13,226 bases of DNA from an uncultured Variovorax sp. (GTDB lineage Bacteria > Pseudomonadota > Gammaproteobacteria > Burkholderiales > Burkholderiaceae): the NCBI GenBank assembly GCA_946478645.1, contig CAMLCW010000111.1, positions 1-13,226 of the forward strand. Direction: 5' to 3'. The notes below the pieces were generated by a model. The model saw nothing but the letters and a program-made list of their open reading frames with translations. It was not told where the DNA came from and did not search any database. A program made the position numbers and the translations under genes. Positions 1-7,094 of the stretch are shown here, piece after piece (position 1 is the first letter of the stretch; the number at the start of each line of letters is the position of its first letter).

Positions 1-89
1 AGCTGGTGGTGTTCGGCTGCGGGCTCGTGCTGTGGTGGCGCGAACGCGCGCGCGGGGTGGCGGCGGTTTCGGGGTCGCAACTCTCCTAG
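1..89 (+). CDS. C-terminal end of a membrane protein (partial)
   Basis: An open frame enters from the left edge (codons in register with position 3) and stops with TAG at 87-89. The 28 visible residues begin with a hydrophobic stretch (LVVFGCGLVLWW), followed by RERAR and a short polar tail. This is how a last transmembrane helix with a positive cytoplasmic end looks, as in many MFS-type transporters. The family cannot be determined from so little sequence. The gene runs in the same direction as the operon that follows but is separated from it by 142 bases with a putative promoter, so it is probably a separate transcription unit. Confidence 0.55.
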   Translation, partial: LVVFGCGLVLWWRERARGVAAVSGSQLS

Positions 90-97
90 CGCAGTTC

Positions 98-118
98 CGG
101 ACAGCCATCGGGTGTCCG
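98..118. repeat. Inverted repeat CGGACA / TGTCCG
   Basis: Perfect 6-base arms lie at 98-103 and 113-118 around a 9-base spacer, nine bases after the stop of the upstream gene. It may be a weak hairpin ending the upstream transcript, or a protein-binding site. There is no T tract after it, so an intrinsic terminator is not well supported. Confidence 0.4.
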
Positions 119-141
119 TGCCACCCGTATGCGGGATTCCC

Positions 142-172
142 CTATGGCTACACAGCTATGGTCCTATATAGT
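142..172 (+). promoter_or_regulatory. Putative operon promoter with palindromic operator
   Basis: This is an AT-rich island in otherwise GC-rich DNA. TATAGT at 167-172 matches the sigma-70 -10 consensus at 5 of 6 positions. No good -35 is found: the hexamers at 16-17 base spacing (145-150 or 144-149) match at only 3 of 6, which suggests activator help or a weak promoter. A perfect 8-base palindrome, CTATATAG, lies at 164-171 over the -10. CTATGG occurs twice as a direct repeat at 142-147 and 156-161. The TATATA core resembles the centre of HutC-type GntR operators, so the GntR/UTRA protein of this operon is the obvious candidate binder (inference). Transcription would start near 179, giving a leader of about 50 bases. 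Confidence 0.4.
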
Positions 173-231
173 TCTCTCCACGGCCAGCCCTGAAGCCGTC
201 TTGGTCCCCACCACCCAGCAGGAGAGACACG

Positions 232-1263
232 ATGATCAGCAAGATTGCGCGGCGAGGTTTGGTCGCATCCATGATGGCGGCGGCGTTGTCCGCCACGTTC
301 GGCATGGCGCAGGCGGCCCCGGAAATCACCATCAAGTACGCCAACGTCATGGCGCCCAGCCACGACACCAGCAAGGGCGTCGCCAAGTTCGCCGAGATCG
401 TGGCGAAGAAGTCCGACGGCCGCATCAAGGTCCAGCACTACCCGGGCGGGCAGCTCGGCAGCGACAAGGAAACCTATGAGGCGGCGCAGCAGGGGCTGCT
501 GCAGATCGCCGGCGGCTCCTACGCCAACCTGGTGACGATCACGCGCGCCTTCGAGGTGCTGCACCTCCCGTACATCTTCGACAGCCGCGCGGAGGCCCAC
601 AGGGCGCTCGACTCCGCGAAGGTGCGCGAAGCGATCAACAAGGAACTCGACAAGGTCGGCCTGCGCTGGCTGATGACCTTCGAATACGGCTTTCGCGATA
701 TCAACACCAGCACCAAGAAGATCGTGGAGCCCGGCGACCTGAACGGGTTGAAGATCCGCGTCTCGCGCTCGCCGACCGAGGTCGAGGGCGTCAAGGCCTT
801 CGGCGGCACGCCGGTCACCGTCGACTGGCCCGAGGTGTACAACGCGCTGCGCTTCCGCGTCGTCGATGGCGAGGCCCAGCCCTTCGGCACCATGGTCAGC
901 GCCAAGCACCACGAGATCATCAAGGAACACCTCGAGCTCGACTGGCAGTACTACGGCTTCGTGGGAATGATCAGCACCAAGCAGTGGAACGCCTATCCCG
1001 ACTGGGCCAAGAAGGTCATCGAGGAATCCGCCGTCGAGGCGCAGCAATACCACCGCCAGATCTGGCTCGAGGAAGACGAGAAGGCCAAGGCGGCCTACCT
1101 CAAGGCCGGCGGGAAGATCACCCAGCCCACGCCCGAGCAGCGCGCCAAGTGGGTGCAGGCCGGACGCGGCATGTGGGGCGCATCGGGCCTCGACAAGGGC
1201 CTGATCGACATCGTCCGCTCGGAAGCCAGCACCGCAGGCACCAAGGCCGCCGCAGCCAAATAA
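232..1263 (+). CDS. dctP: TRAP transporter solute-binding protein, DctP family
   Basis: This 343-residue periplasmic protein captures a small organic acid and delivers it to the DctQM permease. It begins with a Sec signal peptide: K4, R7 and R8, then a hydrophobic Ala/Met-rich core, with probable cleavage after AQA at residue 28. The mature part has the DctP pattern: an early YANV strand, GGQLGSDKE, and GLKIRV with R176, the arginine that in this family normally forms a salt bridge to the ligand carboxylate. The later VDGEAQPF segment replaces the usual DGxENP. The length is slightly above the usual 320-340 because of an Ala/Lys-rich tail. The ATG at 232 is chosen because AGGAGA at 220-225 is well spaced (6 bases). 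It is the first gene of the operon, and a strong RNA hairpin follows its stop. The substrate is unknown; an acidic compound (carboxylate or sulfonate) is expected. Confidence 0.93.
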   Translation: MISKIARRGLVASMMAAALSATFGMAQAAPEITIKYANVMAPSHDTSKGVAKFAEIVAKKSDGRIKVQHYPGGQLGSDKETYEAAQQGLLQIAGGSYANLVTITRAFEVLHLPYIFDSRAEAHRALDSAKVREAINKELDKVGLRWLMTFEYGFRDINTSTKKIVEPGDLNGLKIRVSRSPTEVEGVKAFGGTPVTVDWPEVYNALRFRVVDGEAQPFGTMVSAKHHEIIKEHLELDWQYYGFVGMISTKQWNAYPDWAKKVIEESAVEAQQYHRQIWLEEDEKAKAAYLKAGGKITQPTPEQRAKWVQAGRGMWGASGLDKGLIDIVRSEASTAGTKAAAAK

Positions 1264-1268
1264 AAGAA

Positions 1269-1307
1269 GCGCGGTGCAGCCGGCCGTGCAACCCGGCCGG
1301 ACCGCGC
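1269..1307 (+). promoter_or_regulatory. Strong intercistronic stem-loop between dctP and dctQ
   Basis: GCGCGGT (1269-1275) pairs with ACCGCGC (1301-1307), and CCGGCCG (1280-1286) pairs with CGGCCGG (1294-1300). This gives 14 base pairs, nearly all G-C, with a 4-base bulge (1276-1279) and a 7-base loop (1287-1293). It starts five bases after the dctP stop codon. No T tract follows, so it is unlikely to be a full intrinsic terminator. The position fits an mRNA-stabilising or partial attenuation element that keeps binding-protein mRNA in excess over permease mRNA. That role is inference from other binding-protein-dependent transport operons. Confidence 0.65.
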
Positions 1308-1342
1308 ACGCCCATCGTCTACCCACGCACTCGGGATTCTTC

Positions 1343-1822
1343 ATGGAAAAAGCTCTGGACCGCGTCACCGCCGCACTGGTCGCGGCCTTCGTCGGCGCGA
1401 TGGTGGCGATCATCCTGGCCGCCGTCTTCACCCGGTACGTCATGAACGATCCGCTCAGCTGGGCCGAGCAGGTCGCCAAGTACCTGATGATCTGGGCCGC
1501 CTTCCTGGGTGCGAGCCTGGGCATCAAGGAAGGCGCGCACATCGCGGTGAACGTGCTGGTCGACGTGCTGCCGCGCACGCTGCAGAAGGTCTGCGCCTAT
1601 GCCGGCTATGCACTCACCGCGGGCTTTCTCGTGGTGGCCGCCTACCAGGGTGTGATCTTCACCGACAAGGTGCGCCACCACACCGATCCGCTGGTCTGGG
1701 AAATGAGCATGGCCTGGGCCTACGCCGCGATCCCCGCGGGCTGCGTGCTGATGCTGGTGCAGCTGCTCATCGTCTTCGCCCGGGGCCAGACCAGGCTGTC
1801 GACCACCTCGAGCCTGACCTGA
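1343..1822 (+). CDS. dctQ: TRAP transporter small permease, DctQ family
   Basis: This 159-residue inner-membrane protein is the small subunit that pairs with DctM and helps dock the loaded binding protein. Four hydrophobic segments are visible (about residues 7-30, 47-67, 86-108 and 125-149). The family hallmark RYVxNxPLSWAEQVAKYLMIW starts near residue 30, and the GIKEGAHIAVNVL loop follows. I chose the ATG at 1343, giving MEKALDRV, because it places the first helix at the usual distance from the N-terminus. An in-frame GTG at 1274 would add 23 residues read through the dctP hairpin and has no convincing ribosome site. The Shine-Dalgarno before 1343 is weak (GGGA), which may make expression lower than that of the binding protein. 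It lies 79 bases after dctP and 49 bases before dctM. Confidence 0.9.
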   Translation: MEKALDRVTAALVAAFVGAMVAIILAAVFTRYVMNDPLSWAEQVAKYLMIWAAFLGASLGIKEGAHIAVNVLVDVLPRTLQKVCAYAGYALTAGFLVVAAYQGVIFTDKVRHHTDPLVWEMSMAWAYAAIPAGCVLMLVQLLIVFARGQTRLSTTSSLT

Positions 1823-1871
1823 CCGGCGCGGCTTCTCTTCATCGTCTTTCCACACGCAAAAGGTTCCCAAA

Positions 1872-3158
1872 ATGGGCGCTACCTTGTTGGCTTTCTTCCT
1901 GGGCATTCTCGCGCTCGGCGTGCCGGTCGCGTTTGCCCTGGGCATCGCCGCGATGATCGTCTTCGCGATGATCGATCCGTCGCTGATGGCGCTGGTGCCG
2001 CAGCGCATCTTCACGGGCATCGACCTGTTCGCACTGGTCGCGGTGCCGTTCTTCATCCTGGCCGGCGAGCTCATGGGCGGCTCGGGCATCCTCGATCGCA
2101 TCATGGGCTTCTCGCGCATGGTGGCCGGCGGCATCCGCGGCAGCGTGGCGCAGGTGACCATCCTGGTGAGCATGATCTTCGGCTGGATCAACGGCTCGGG
2201 CGTGGCGGGTGCCAGCGCGGTGGGCTCGATGATGATCCCCACGGCCACCAAGCAGTACGGCAACCCGGGCTTCGCCTGCGCGGTCACCGCCTGCTCGGCC
2301 ACCATCGGACCGATCATTCCGCCCTCGGTGCCGATGATCATCTATGCGCTGGTGGCGCAGAACGTGTCGGTGGGCGCGCTGTTCGCCGCCGGCGTGATCC
2401 CGGGCGTGCTGGTCGGCGTGGGCATGATGGCCATCGTCTATCTGATTGCGCGGCGCCGCAACTACCCGGCCGACAAGGGCGTCTACACCCTGCGCGAGCG
2501 CCTCGGCATCTCGCGCCGGTTCCTGGTAGCGCTGCTGCTGCCGGTGATCATGGTGGGCGGCATCGTCTCGGGCGTGTTCACGCCGGTCGAGTCGGGCGCC
2601 ATCGCGGTGCTCTACGCCACCTTCGTCGGCTTCTTCATCACACGCTCGCTCGACATCCGGAGCTTCGTCACCGCATTGAAGAAGACCGGCGTCATCTCGT
2701 CGGTGGTGTTCCTGATGATGGGCGTGGCCAACGTCGCCTCGTGGATCATGACCACCGAGCAGGTGCCGCAGATGGCGGCCGAAGCCATCCAGTCGCTGAC
2801 CGACAACCCGCTCGTCTTCCTGCTGCTGGTCAATGTGATCCTGCTGGTGATCGGCTGCCTGTTCGACACGGTGGCGGCGATGGTGATGTTCGGCCCGATC
2901 CTGATCCCGATGGCCATGGCCTTCGGCATCGACCCGCTGCACTTCGGAATGATCGTCTGCATCAACCTGATCATCGGCATGGTGACCCCGCCGGTCGGCA
3001 TCTGCCTGTTCGTCGCGGCGGGCATCGGCAAGACGCCCATCGAGCAGGTGGTGAAGGAGAGCCTGCCGTTCCTCGCCTGGCTGTTCGTGGTGCTCGCGAT
3101 CGTCACCTACCTGCCCGAGACCTACCTCTGGCTGCCCCGCGTGCTGGGCTATTCCTGA
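1872..3158 (+). CDS. dctM: TRAP transporter large permease, DctM family
   Basis: This 428-residue polytopic membrane protein is the ion-coupled transport subunit and is the normal length for the family (about 425-430). It is hydrophobic throughout, with roughly a dozen membrane segments. Recognisable DctM features are the N-terminal FLGILALGVPVAFALGIA helix, the first conserved cluster around residues 107-140 (NGSGVAGASAVGS, then ATIGPIIPPSVPMIIYAL), and the symmetrical C-terminal cluster GMVTPPVGICLFVAAG near residues 370-385. In characterised SiaQM-type transporters these clusters line the Na+ and substrate sites. The ATG at 1872 follows AAAAGG a few bases upstream. Together with the preceding two genes it makes a complete P-Q-M transporter, so uptake probably relies on a sodium gradient. 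Nothing is missing or broken. Confidence 0.95.
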   Translation: MGATLLAFFLGILALGVPVAFALGIAAMIVFAMIDPSLMALVPQRIFTGIDLFALVAVPFFILAGELMGGSGILDRIMGFSRMVAGGIRGSVAQVTILVSMIFGWINGSGVAGASAVGSMMIPTATKQYGNPGFACAVTACSATIGPIIPPSVPMIIYALVAQNVSVGALFAAGVIPGVLVGVGMMAIVYLIARRRNYPADKGVYTLRERLGISRRFLVALLLPVIMVGGIVSGVFTPVESGAIAVLYATFVGFFITRSLDIRSFVTALKKTGVISSVVFLMMGVANVASWIMTTEQVPQMAAEAIQSLTDNPLVFLLLVNVILLVIGCLFDTVAAMVMFGPILIPMAMAFGIDPLHFGMIVCINLIIGMVTPPVGICLFVAAGIGKTPIEQVVKESLPFLAWLFVVLAIVTYLPETYLWLPRVLGYS

Positions 3159-3202
3159 GCCGCCGCGAACGCTGCCCTCCCGACCCAACGCACATCAACG
3201 AC

Positions 3203-4657
3203 ATGACCTCTTTCCAATATCCGAAGACGCTCGAACTCCACATCGCCGGCGAATGGCGCGGCGCGTCGGGGCGCGAGACGATCCCGGTCGTCAATCCCGC
3301 CACCGAAAAGGAGATCGGACGGCTGCCCGTCGCAAGCCAGGCCGACATCGACGAGGCGCTGGCCGCCGCGCATGATGCATTCCGCGCCTGGTCGCAGACC
3401 AGCGCCTGGCACCGCGCCGGCATCCTGCACAAGGCCGCGGCACTGGTGGCCGAGCGGCGCGACCTGATCGCGGCCACGCTCACGCTCGAGAACGGCAAGC
3501 CATTGGCCGATTCGCAGGGCGAGATCGACCGCGTGCTCGAATGCCTGCCGTACTGCGCCGAAGAGGCCAAGCGCGCCTATGGCCGCATCCTGCCGCCGCG
3601 CGCGCCCCACCTGGTGCAGTCCACCGTCAAGCGCGCCATCGGCCCCGTCGCGGCGCTGGTGCCCTGGAACTTCCCGGTGTTCCTGGCCGCGCGCAAGGTG
3701 GCCGCGGCGCTGGCCGCGGGCTGCACCGTGGTGCTGAAGCCCGCCGAGGAAACGCCCGGCGCCTGCATCGAGCTGGTGCGCGCCTTCGTCGATGCGGGCC
3801 TGCCGCCCGGCGTGCTGAACCTGCTCTACGGCGTGCCGGCACAGATTTCGCAGGCGCTGATCGCGTCGCCGGTGATCCGCAAGGTCTCGTTCACCGGCTC
3901 GGTGCCGGTGGGGCGGCTGCTCGCCACGCAGGCCTCGCAACACCTCAAGCCGGCCACCATGGAACTGGGCGGCCACGCGCCGGTCATCGTCTACGACGAC
4001 GTCGACCTCGAGAAGGCCGTGCGCGCCTGCGTGGCCTTCAAGTTCCGCAATGCCGGCCAGGTGTGCCTGTCGCCGAGCCGCTTCTTCGTGCAGGCCGGCA
4101 TCGCCAAGGCGTTCACGCAGCGCTTCGTGCAGCTCGCGCGGGAACTGCGCGTGGACGACGGCATGCAGCCCGGCGTGCAGATGGGGCCGCTCAACAACAT
4201 GCGCCGCGTCGAAGCCGCACGCACGCTGGTCGAGGAAGCGCATGGCGCGGGCGCGAAGATCGAGACCGGCGGCCAGCGCCTGGACCGCACCGGCTTCTTC
4301 TTTCCGCCGACGGTGCTCACGGGCCTGGGCGCGTCGGCGCGCATCCTGCGCGAAGAGCCGTTCTGCCCGGTGGTGCCGATCATGAGCTTCGACACGCCGG
4401 ACGAAGCCATCCAGCGCGCCAACAGCACCGAGTTCGGCCTCGCGGCCTACGCGTTCACCAACCGCATGGACCGCGCCGCCGAGTTCACCGAGCGCATCGA
4501 GGCCGGATGGATCGGCGTCAACAGTTTCACGCCCTCGCTCAACGATGCGCCCATCGGCGGCCTCAAGGACTCCGGCCTCGGCTACGAAGGCGGGCCCGAG
4601 GGCCTCGACGCCTACATGCACATCCGCTTCATCAGCCAGGCCAACGTGCTGGCCTGA
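3203..4657 (+). CDS. NAD(P)-dependent aldehyde dehydrogenase, succinate-semialdehyde dehydrogenase-like
   Basis: This 484-residue cytosolic enzyme oxidises an aldehyde to a carboxylate with NAD+ or NADP+. The aldehyde dehydrogenase core is complete. PWNFP carries the oxyanion asparagine N156; VVLKPAEETP is the cofactor-binding lysine region; FTGSVPVGR is the dinucleotide loop; MELGGHAP carries the general base E254; and NAGQVC carries the nucleophile C288. Residue spacing and length match GabD-type enzymes best. The C-terminal NDAPIGGLKDSGLGYEGG corresponds to the usual APFGGxKxSGxGREG. ATG 3203 is the first start after dctM (44-base gap). No clear Shine-Dalgarno precedes it, so translation may depend on coupling or be modest. 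In context it may oxidise the aldehyde made by the GMC oxidoreductase downstream. The true substrate is unknown and need not be succinate semialdehyde. Confidence 0.93.
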   Translation: MTSFQYPKTLELHIAGEWRGASGRETIPVVNPATEKEIGRLPVASQADIDEALAAAHDAFRAWSQTSAWHRAGILHKAAALVAERRDLIAATLTLENGKPLADSQGEIDRVLECLPYCAEEAKRAYGRILPPRAPHLVQSTVKRAIGPVAALVPWNFPVFLAARKVAAALAAGCTVVLKPAEETPGACIELVRAFVDAGLPPGVLNLLYGVPAQISQALIASPVIRKVSFTGSVPVGRLLATQASQHLKPATMELGGHAPVIVYDDVDLEKAVRACVAFKFRNAGQVCLSPSRFFVQAGIAKAFTQRFVQLARELRVDDGMQPGVQMGPLNNMRRVEAARTLVEEAHGAGAKIETGGQRLDRTGFFFPPTVLTGLGASARILREEPFCPVVPIMSFDTPDEAIQRANSTEFGLAAYAFTNRMDRAAEFTERIEAGWIGVNSFTPSLNDAPIGGLKDSGLGYEGGPEGLDAYMHIRFISQANVLA

Positions 4658-4690
4658 TCCCCAGATCTTCATTTCAGGAGACCCCAAGAC

Positions 4691-6112
4691 ATGACCACGA
4701 ACAGCAACGTCAAGCCGCTGCGCTTCGCCGGCTATCACAACCGCCCGAACGCGGGGCCCGACCTCGAACTCACGAGCACCGAGCCCGGCACGCCGATGGG
4801 CGAACTGATGCGCCGCCAGTGGCAGCCCGTGTGCCTGTCGGAAGAGCTCACGAACGTGCCGAAGGCGATCCGCATCATGGGCGAGAACCTGGTCGCCTTC
4901 CGCGACAAGAGCGGCGACATCGGCGTGATGCATCGCCACTGCGCCCACCGGGGCGCTTCGCTCGAGTACGGGATCATCGCGGAGCACGGCATCCGCTGCT
5001 GCTACCACGGCTGGCACTACGGCGTGGACGGCGCGCTGCTCGACGCGCCCTGCGAGCCCGACGCCACGCGCCTGAAGGAAACCGTGTGCCAGGGCGCCTA
5101 TCCGGCGTTCGAGCGCAGCGGGCTGGTGTTCGCCTACATGGGTCCGCCCGACGAGAAGCCGCCGTTCCCCGACTTCGACAGCTACCACTTCCCGGAAGAC
5201 ACCAGGCTGGTGCCGTTCTCGAACGTCTATCCCTGCAACTGGCTGCAGGTCTACGAGAACATCATGGACCACATGCACACCGCGGTACTGCACAACAAGA
5301 TGGTGGTGGAGGGCGTCGATGCGGCCACCGCCGACGGCGTGTCGCTCGAAGGCTTCGGCGACATGCCGGTCATGCAGTGGGAGTCGACGCGCAACGGCAA
5401 CGGCTGCGTGTTCGTGGCGGGCCGCCGGTTGCCCGACGACAAGGTCTGGGTGCGCATCACCGAGATGATCTTCCCCAACTACCTGCAGATCGGCTCGCTG
5501 CTGCCCACCGCCGCGCGCGAGCGCCATGGCGGCTCGGGCTGCACGCGCTGGAACGTGCCGGTGGACGACCAGCACATGATCATCTTCGGCTACCGCCACT
5601 TCAACAGCACGGTCGACCCCGACGGCCTGGGTTGCGAAGACGACTGCGGCGTGGACAAGATCGACTTCCTCGAAGGCCAGACCGGCAGCCGCAGCTACGA
5701 GGAAGGCCAGCTCGCACCCGGCGACTGGGAGGCGCTCGTGAGCCAGCGGCCGATCGCCATCCATGCGCTCGAGCATCCGGGCAGCTCGGACGTCGGCGTC
5801 TACCTGTGCCGCAAGCTGCTGCGTGAAGCGGTGCGCGGCAAGACGCAGCCGAATGCCTTGTACGACCGGCTCACGGCGGCCGGGAAAACGCTGCCGCTCT
5901 ACGCGCAGGACAGCGTGCTGCACGTGCCGGAGCAGCCGAAGGCCGAAGACCGCAAGGTGATCCTCGCGATGGGCAAGAAGATCATGGAGATCATGCGGGC
6001 GGCCGACGAGCTGGCCACGCCGGCCGATCGCGATGCCTTCGTGCGCAGGGAACTCGACAAGATCGACGGCGGGCTCACGGCGGCATTGCGCGCCGAGCCG
6101 GCCGAAGCCTGA
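4691..6112 (+). CDS. Rieske non-heme iron oxygenase, phthalate 4,5-dioxygenase-like alpha subunit
   Basis: This 473-residue oxygenase activates O2 to hydroxylate, demethylate or desulfonate a ring or side chain, using electrons from the reductase encoded next. The Rieske [2Fe-2S] ligands are C84-x-H86 and C103-x2-H106 (RCCYHGWHYG), with an extra cysteine at 104. The mononuclear iron site is NWLQVYENIMDHMHTAVLH: D193 is the likely bridging aspartate, and H196 and H201 are iron ligands. By alignment to the phthalate dioxygenase C-terminal region, anchored on EHPGSSD, D345 in PGDWEA is the probable third ligand. The opening GTPMGELMRRQWQPVCLSEE is typical of class IA oxygenases that lack a beta subunit. 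It is about 30 residues longer than usual, mostly as a charged C-terminal helix. AGGAG at 4676-4680 supports ATG 4691. The substrate cannot be read from the sequence; 4-sulfobenzoate-, phthalate- or methoxyaryl-type substrates are all precedents in this class. Confidence 0.92.
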   Translation: MTTNSNVKPLRFAGYHNRPNAGPDLELTSTEPGTPMGELMRRQWQPVCLSEELTNVPKAIRIMGENLVAFRDKSGDIGVMHRHCAHRGASLEYGIIAEHGIRCCYHGWHYGVDGALLDAPCEPDATRLKETVCQGAYPAFERSGLVFAYMGPPDEKPPFPDFDSYHFPEDTRLVPFSNVYPCNWLQVYENIMDHMHTAVLHNKMVVEGVDAATADGVSLEGFGDMPVMQWESTRNGNGCVFVAGRRLPDDKVWVRITEMIFPNYLQIGSLLPTAARERHGGSGCTRWNVPVDDQHMIIFGYRHFNSTVDPDGLGCEDDCGVDKIDFLEGQTGSRSYEEGQLAPGDWEALVSQRPIAIHALEHPGSSDVGVYLCRKLLREAVRGKTQPNALYDRLTAAGKTLPLYAQDSVLHVPEQPKAEDRKVILAMGKKIMEIMRAADELATPADRDAFVRRELDKIDGGLTAALRAEPAEA

Positions 6113-6117
6113 CCCGC

Positions 6118-6121
6118 GGAG
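6118..6121 (+). promoter_or_regulatory. Ribosome binding site that decides the reductase start
   Basis: GGAG at 6118-6121 lies only 1 base from the ATG at 6123 but 7 bases from the ATG at 6129. The latter is the usual spacing, so 6129 is the preferred start. Confidence 0.6.
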
Positions 6122-6128
6122 CATGGCG

Positions 6129-7082
6129 ATGAAGCTGCGCGTCCGATCCATCACGCACGAAGCCGAGGGCATCCTGTCTTTCGAGCTGGCGGACCCGAGC
6201 GGCGGGCGGCTGCCATCGTTCGAGGCCGGCGCGCACCTCGACGTGCGCATGCCCGGCGGCACCATGTCGCGCCGCTATTCGCTGTGCGGCTCGCCCGAGG
6301 ACACGCGCACCTGGCGCATCGCCGTGCTGCACGTGGCGAACAGCCGCGGCGGTTCGCGCGCGATGCACGAGCGGGTGCGGCCCGGCGATTTCATCGAAGT
6401 CTCGGGGCCGCACAATTTCTTTCCGCTGGAGGAGGGCGCCTCGCGGACCTTGCTGCTGGGCGGCGGCATCGGCATCACGCCGCTGCTGCCGATGCTCGAC
6501 CGGCTGCGCGCACTGGGCCGCGAGGTCGAACTGCACTACTGCACCCAGTCGACCGAGCGCACCGCGTTCAGGGAGCGGCTGTCGGGCCTGGTGCAAGAGG
6601 GCGTGGTGAAGCTGCACCACGACCACGGCGATCCGCGCAACGGGCTCGACATCACAGGCCTGCTCGCCGACATGCCCGCGGGCACGCACCTCTATTACTG
6701 CGGCCCCGGCGGCTTCATGGAAGCCGTCAAGCGTGCCAGCGCGCACTGGGACAAGGGCAGCGTGCACTTCGAGTACTTCGGTGCCGAGCCGCTCGCGCCG
6801 GCCGCAGCCACGGCGGCGGACGGCGAGGGGGTCGAGGTGCGGCTGCAGCGCTCCGAGCGCACGATCTTCGTGCAGCCGGCGCAAACGCTGCTGCAGGCCC
6901 TGCGCGACGCCGGCGTGCCCTGCGAAAGCTCCTGCGAGGCTGGCGTCTGCGGCACCTGCGAGCTCGGCTACAGCGGCGGGCCGCCCGAGCACGGCGACAT
7001 GGTCCTGAGTGACGAAGAGCGCGCATCGAAGGTGCTGGTGTGCTGCGCCAGAACCACCGCGCCGCTCACGCTGGACATCTGA
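6129..7082 (+). CDS. Class IA oxygenase reductase (phthalate dioxygenase reductase family)
   Basis: This 317-residue cytosolic flavoprotein passes electrons from NADH through flavin and a plant-type [2Fe-2S] centre to the Rieske oxygenase just upstream. Domains run flavin, NAD, ferredoxin, as in phthalate dioxygenase and vanillate demethylase reductases. The flavin motif RRYS is at residues 48-51. The nucleotide loop GGGIGITP is at 111-118, with CGPGGFM later. The ferredoxin ligands are C269-x4-C274-x2-C277 and C305, with a spacing of 27 residues before the last one; C306 adjoins it. Such proteins normally bind FMN rather than FAD. The start is set at 6129 because of ribosome-site spacing; ATG 6123 would add two residues. 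It lies 16 bases after the oxygenase gene, the standard pairing, so the two almost certainly form one enzyme system. Confidence 0.93.
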   Translation: MKLRVRSITHEAEGILSFELADPSGGRLPSFEAGAHLDVRMPGGTMSRRYSLCGSPEDTRTWRIAVLHVANSRGGSRAMHERVRPGDFIEVSGPHNFFPLEEGASRTLLLGGGIGITPLLPMLDRLRALGREVELHYCTQSTERTAFRERLSGLVQEGVVKLHHDHGDPRNGLDITGLLADMPAGTHLYYCGPGGFMEAVKRASAHWDKGSVHFEYFGAEPLAPAAATAADGEGVEVRLQRSERTIFVQPAQTLLQALRDAGVPCESSCEAGVCGTCELGYSGGPPEHGDMVLSDEERASKVLVCCARTTAPLTLDI

Positions 7083-7086
7083 GGAG
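7083..7086 (+). promoter_or_regulatory. Ribosome binding site of the GntR regulator
   Basis: GGAG directly follows the reductase stop codon and sits 8 bases before the ATG at 7095. In-frame ATGs at 7134 and 7185 have no such site, so the long N-terminus of the regulator is probably translated. Confidence 0.6.
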
Positions 7087-7094
7087 CCCGGAAA

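Noticed and set aside
98..118. Intrinsic terminator for the upstream membrane protein gene
   Set aside because: The inverted repeat has only 6-base arms, a 9-base loop and no T tract.
1274..1342. GTG at 1274 as the dctQ start
   Set aside because: It lies inside the intercistronic hairpin, lacks a ribosome site and adds 23 residues not typical of DctQ. ATG 1343 gives a normal N-terminus.
1839..3188. A 449-codon minus-strand open frame opposite dctM
   Set aside because: It is extremely rich in His, Asp, Arg and Gln, which is the mirror of a hydrophobic membrane protein, and has no family features.
3149..6265. A 1038-codon open frame on the minus strand opposite the aldehyde dehydrogenase and Rieske genes
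   Set aside because: Its translation is low-complexity (rich in His, Arg, Ala, Gly and Val) with no recognisable domain. Long antisense frames are expected opposite high-GC coding sequence with strong third-position GC. The plus-strand genes have full catalytic motifs.
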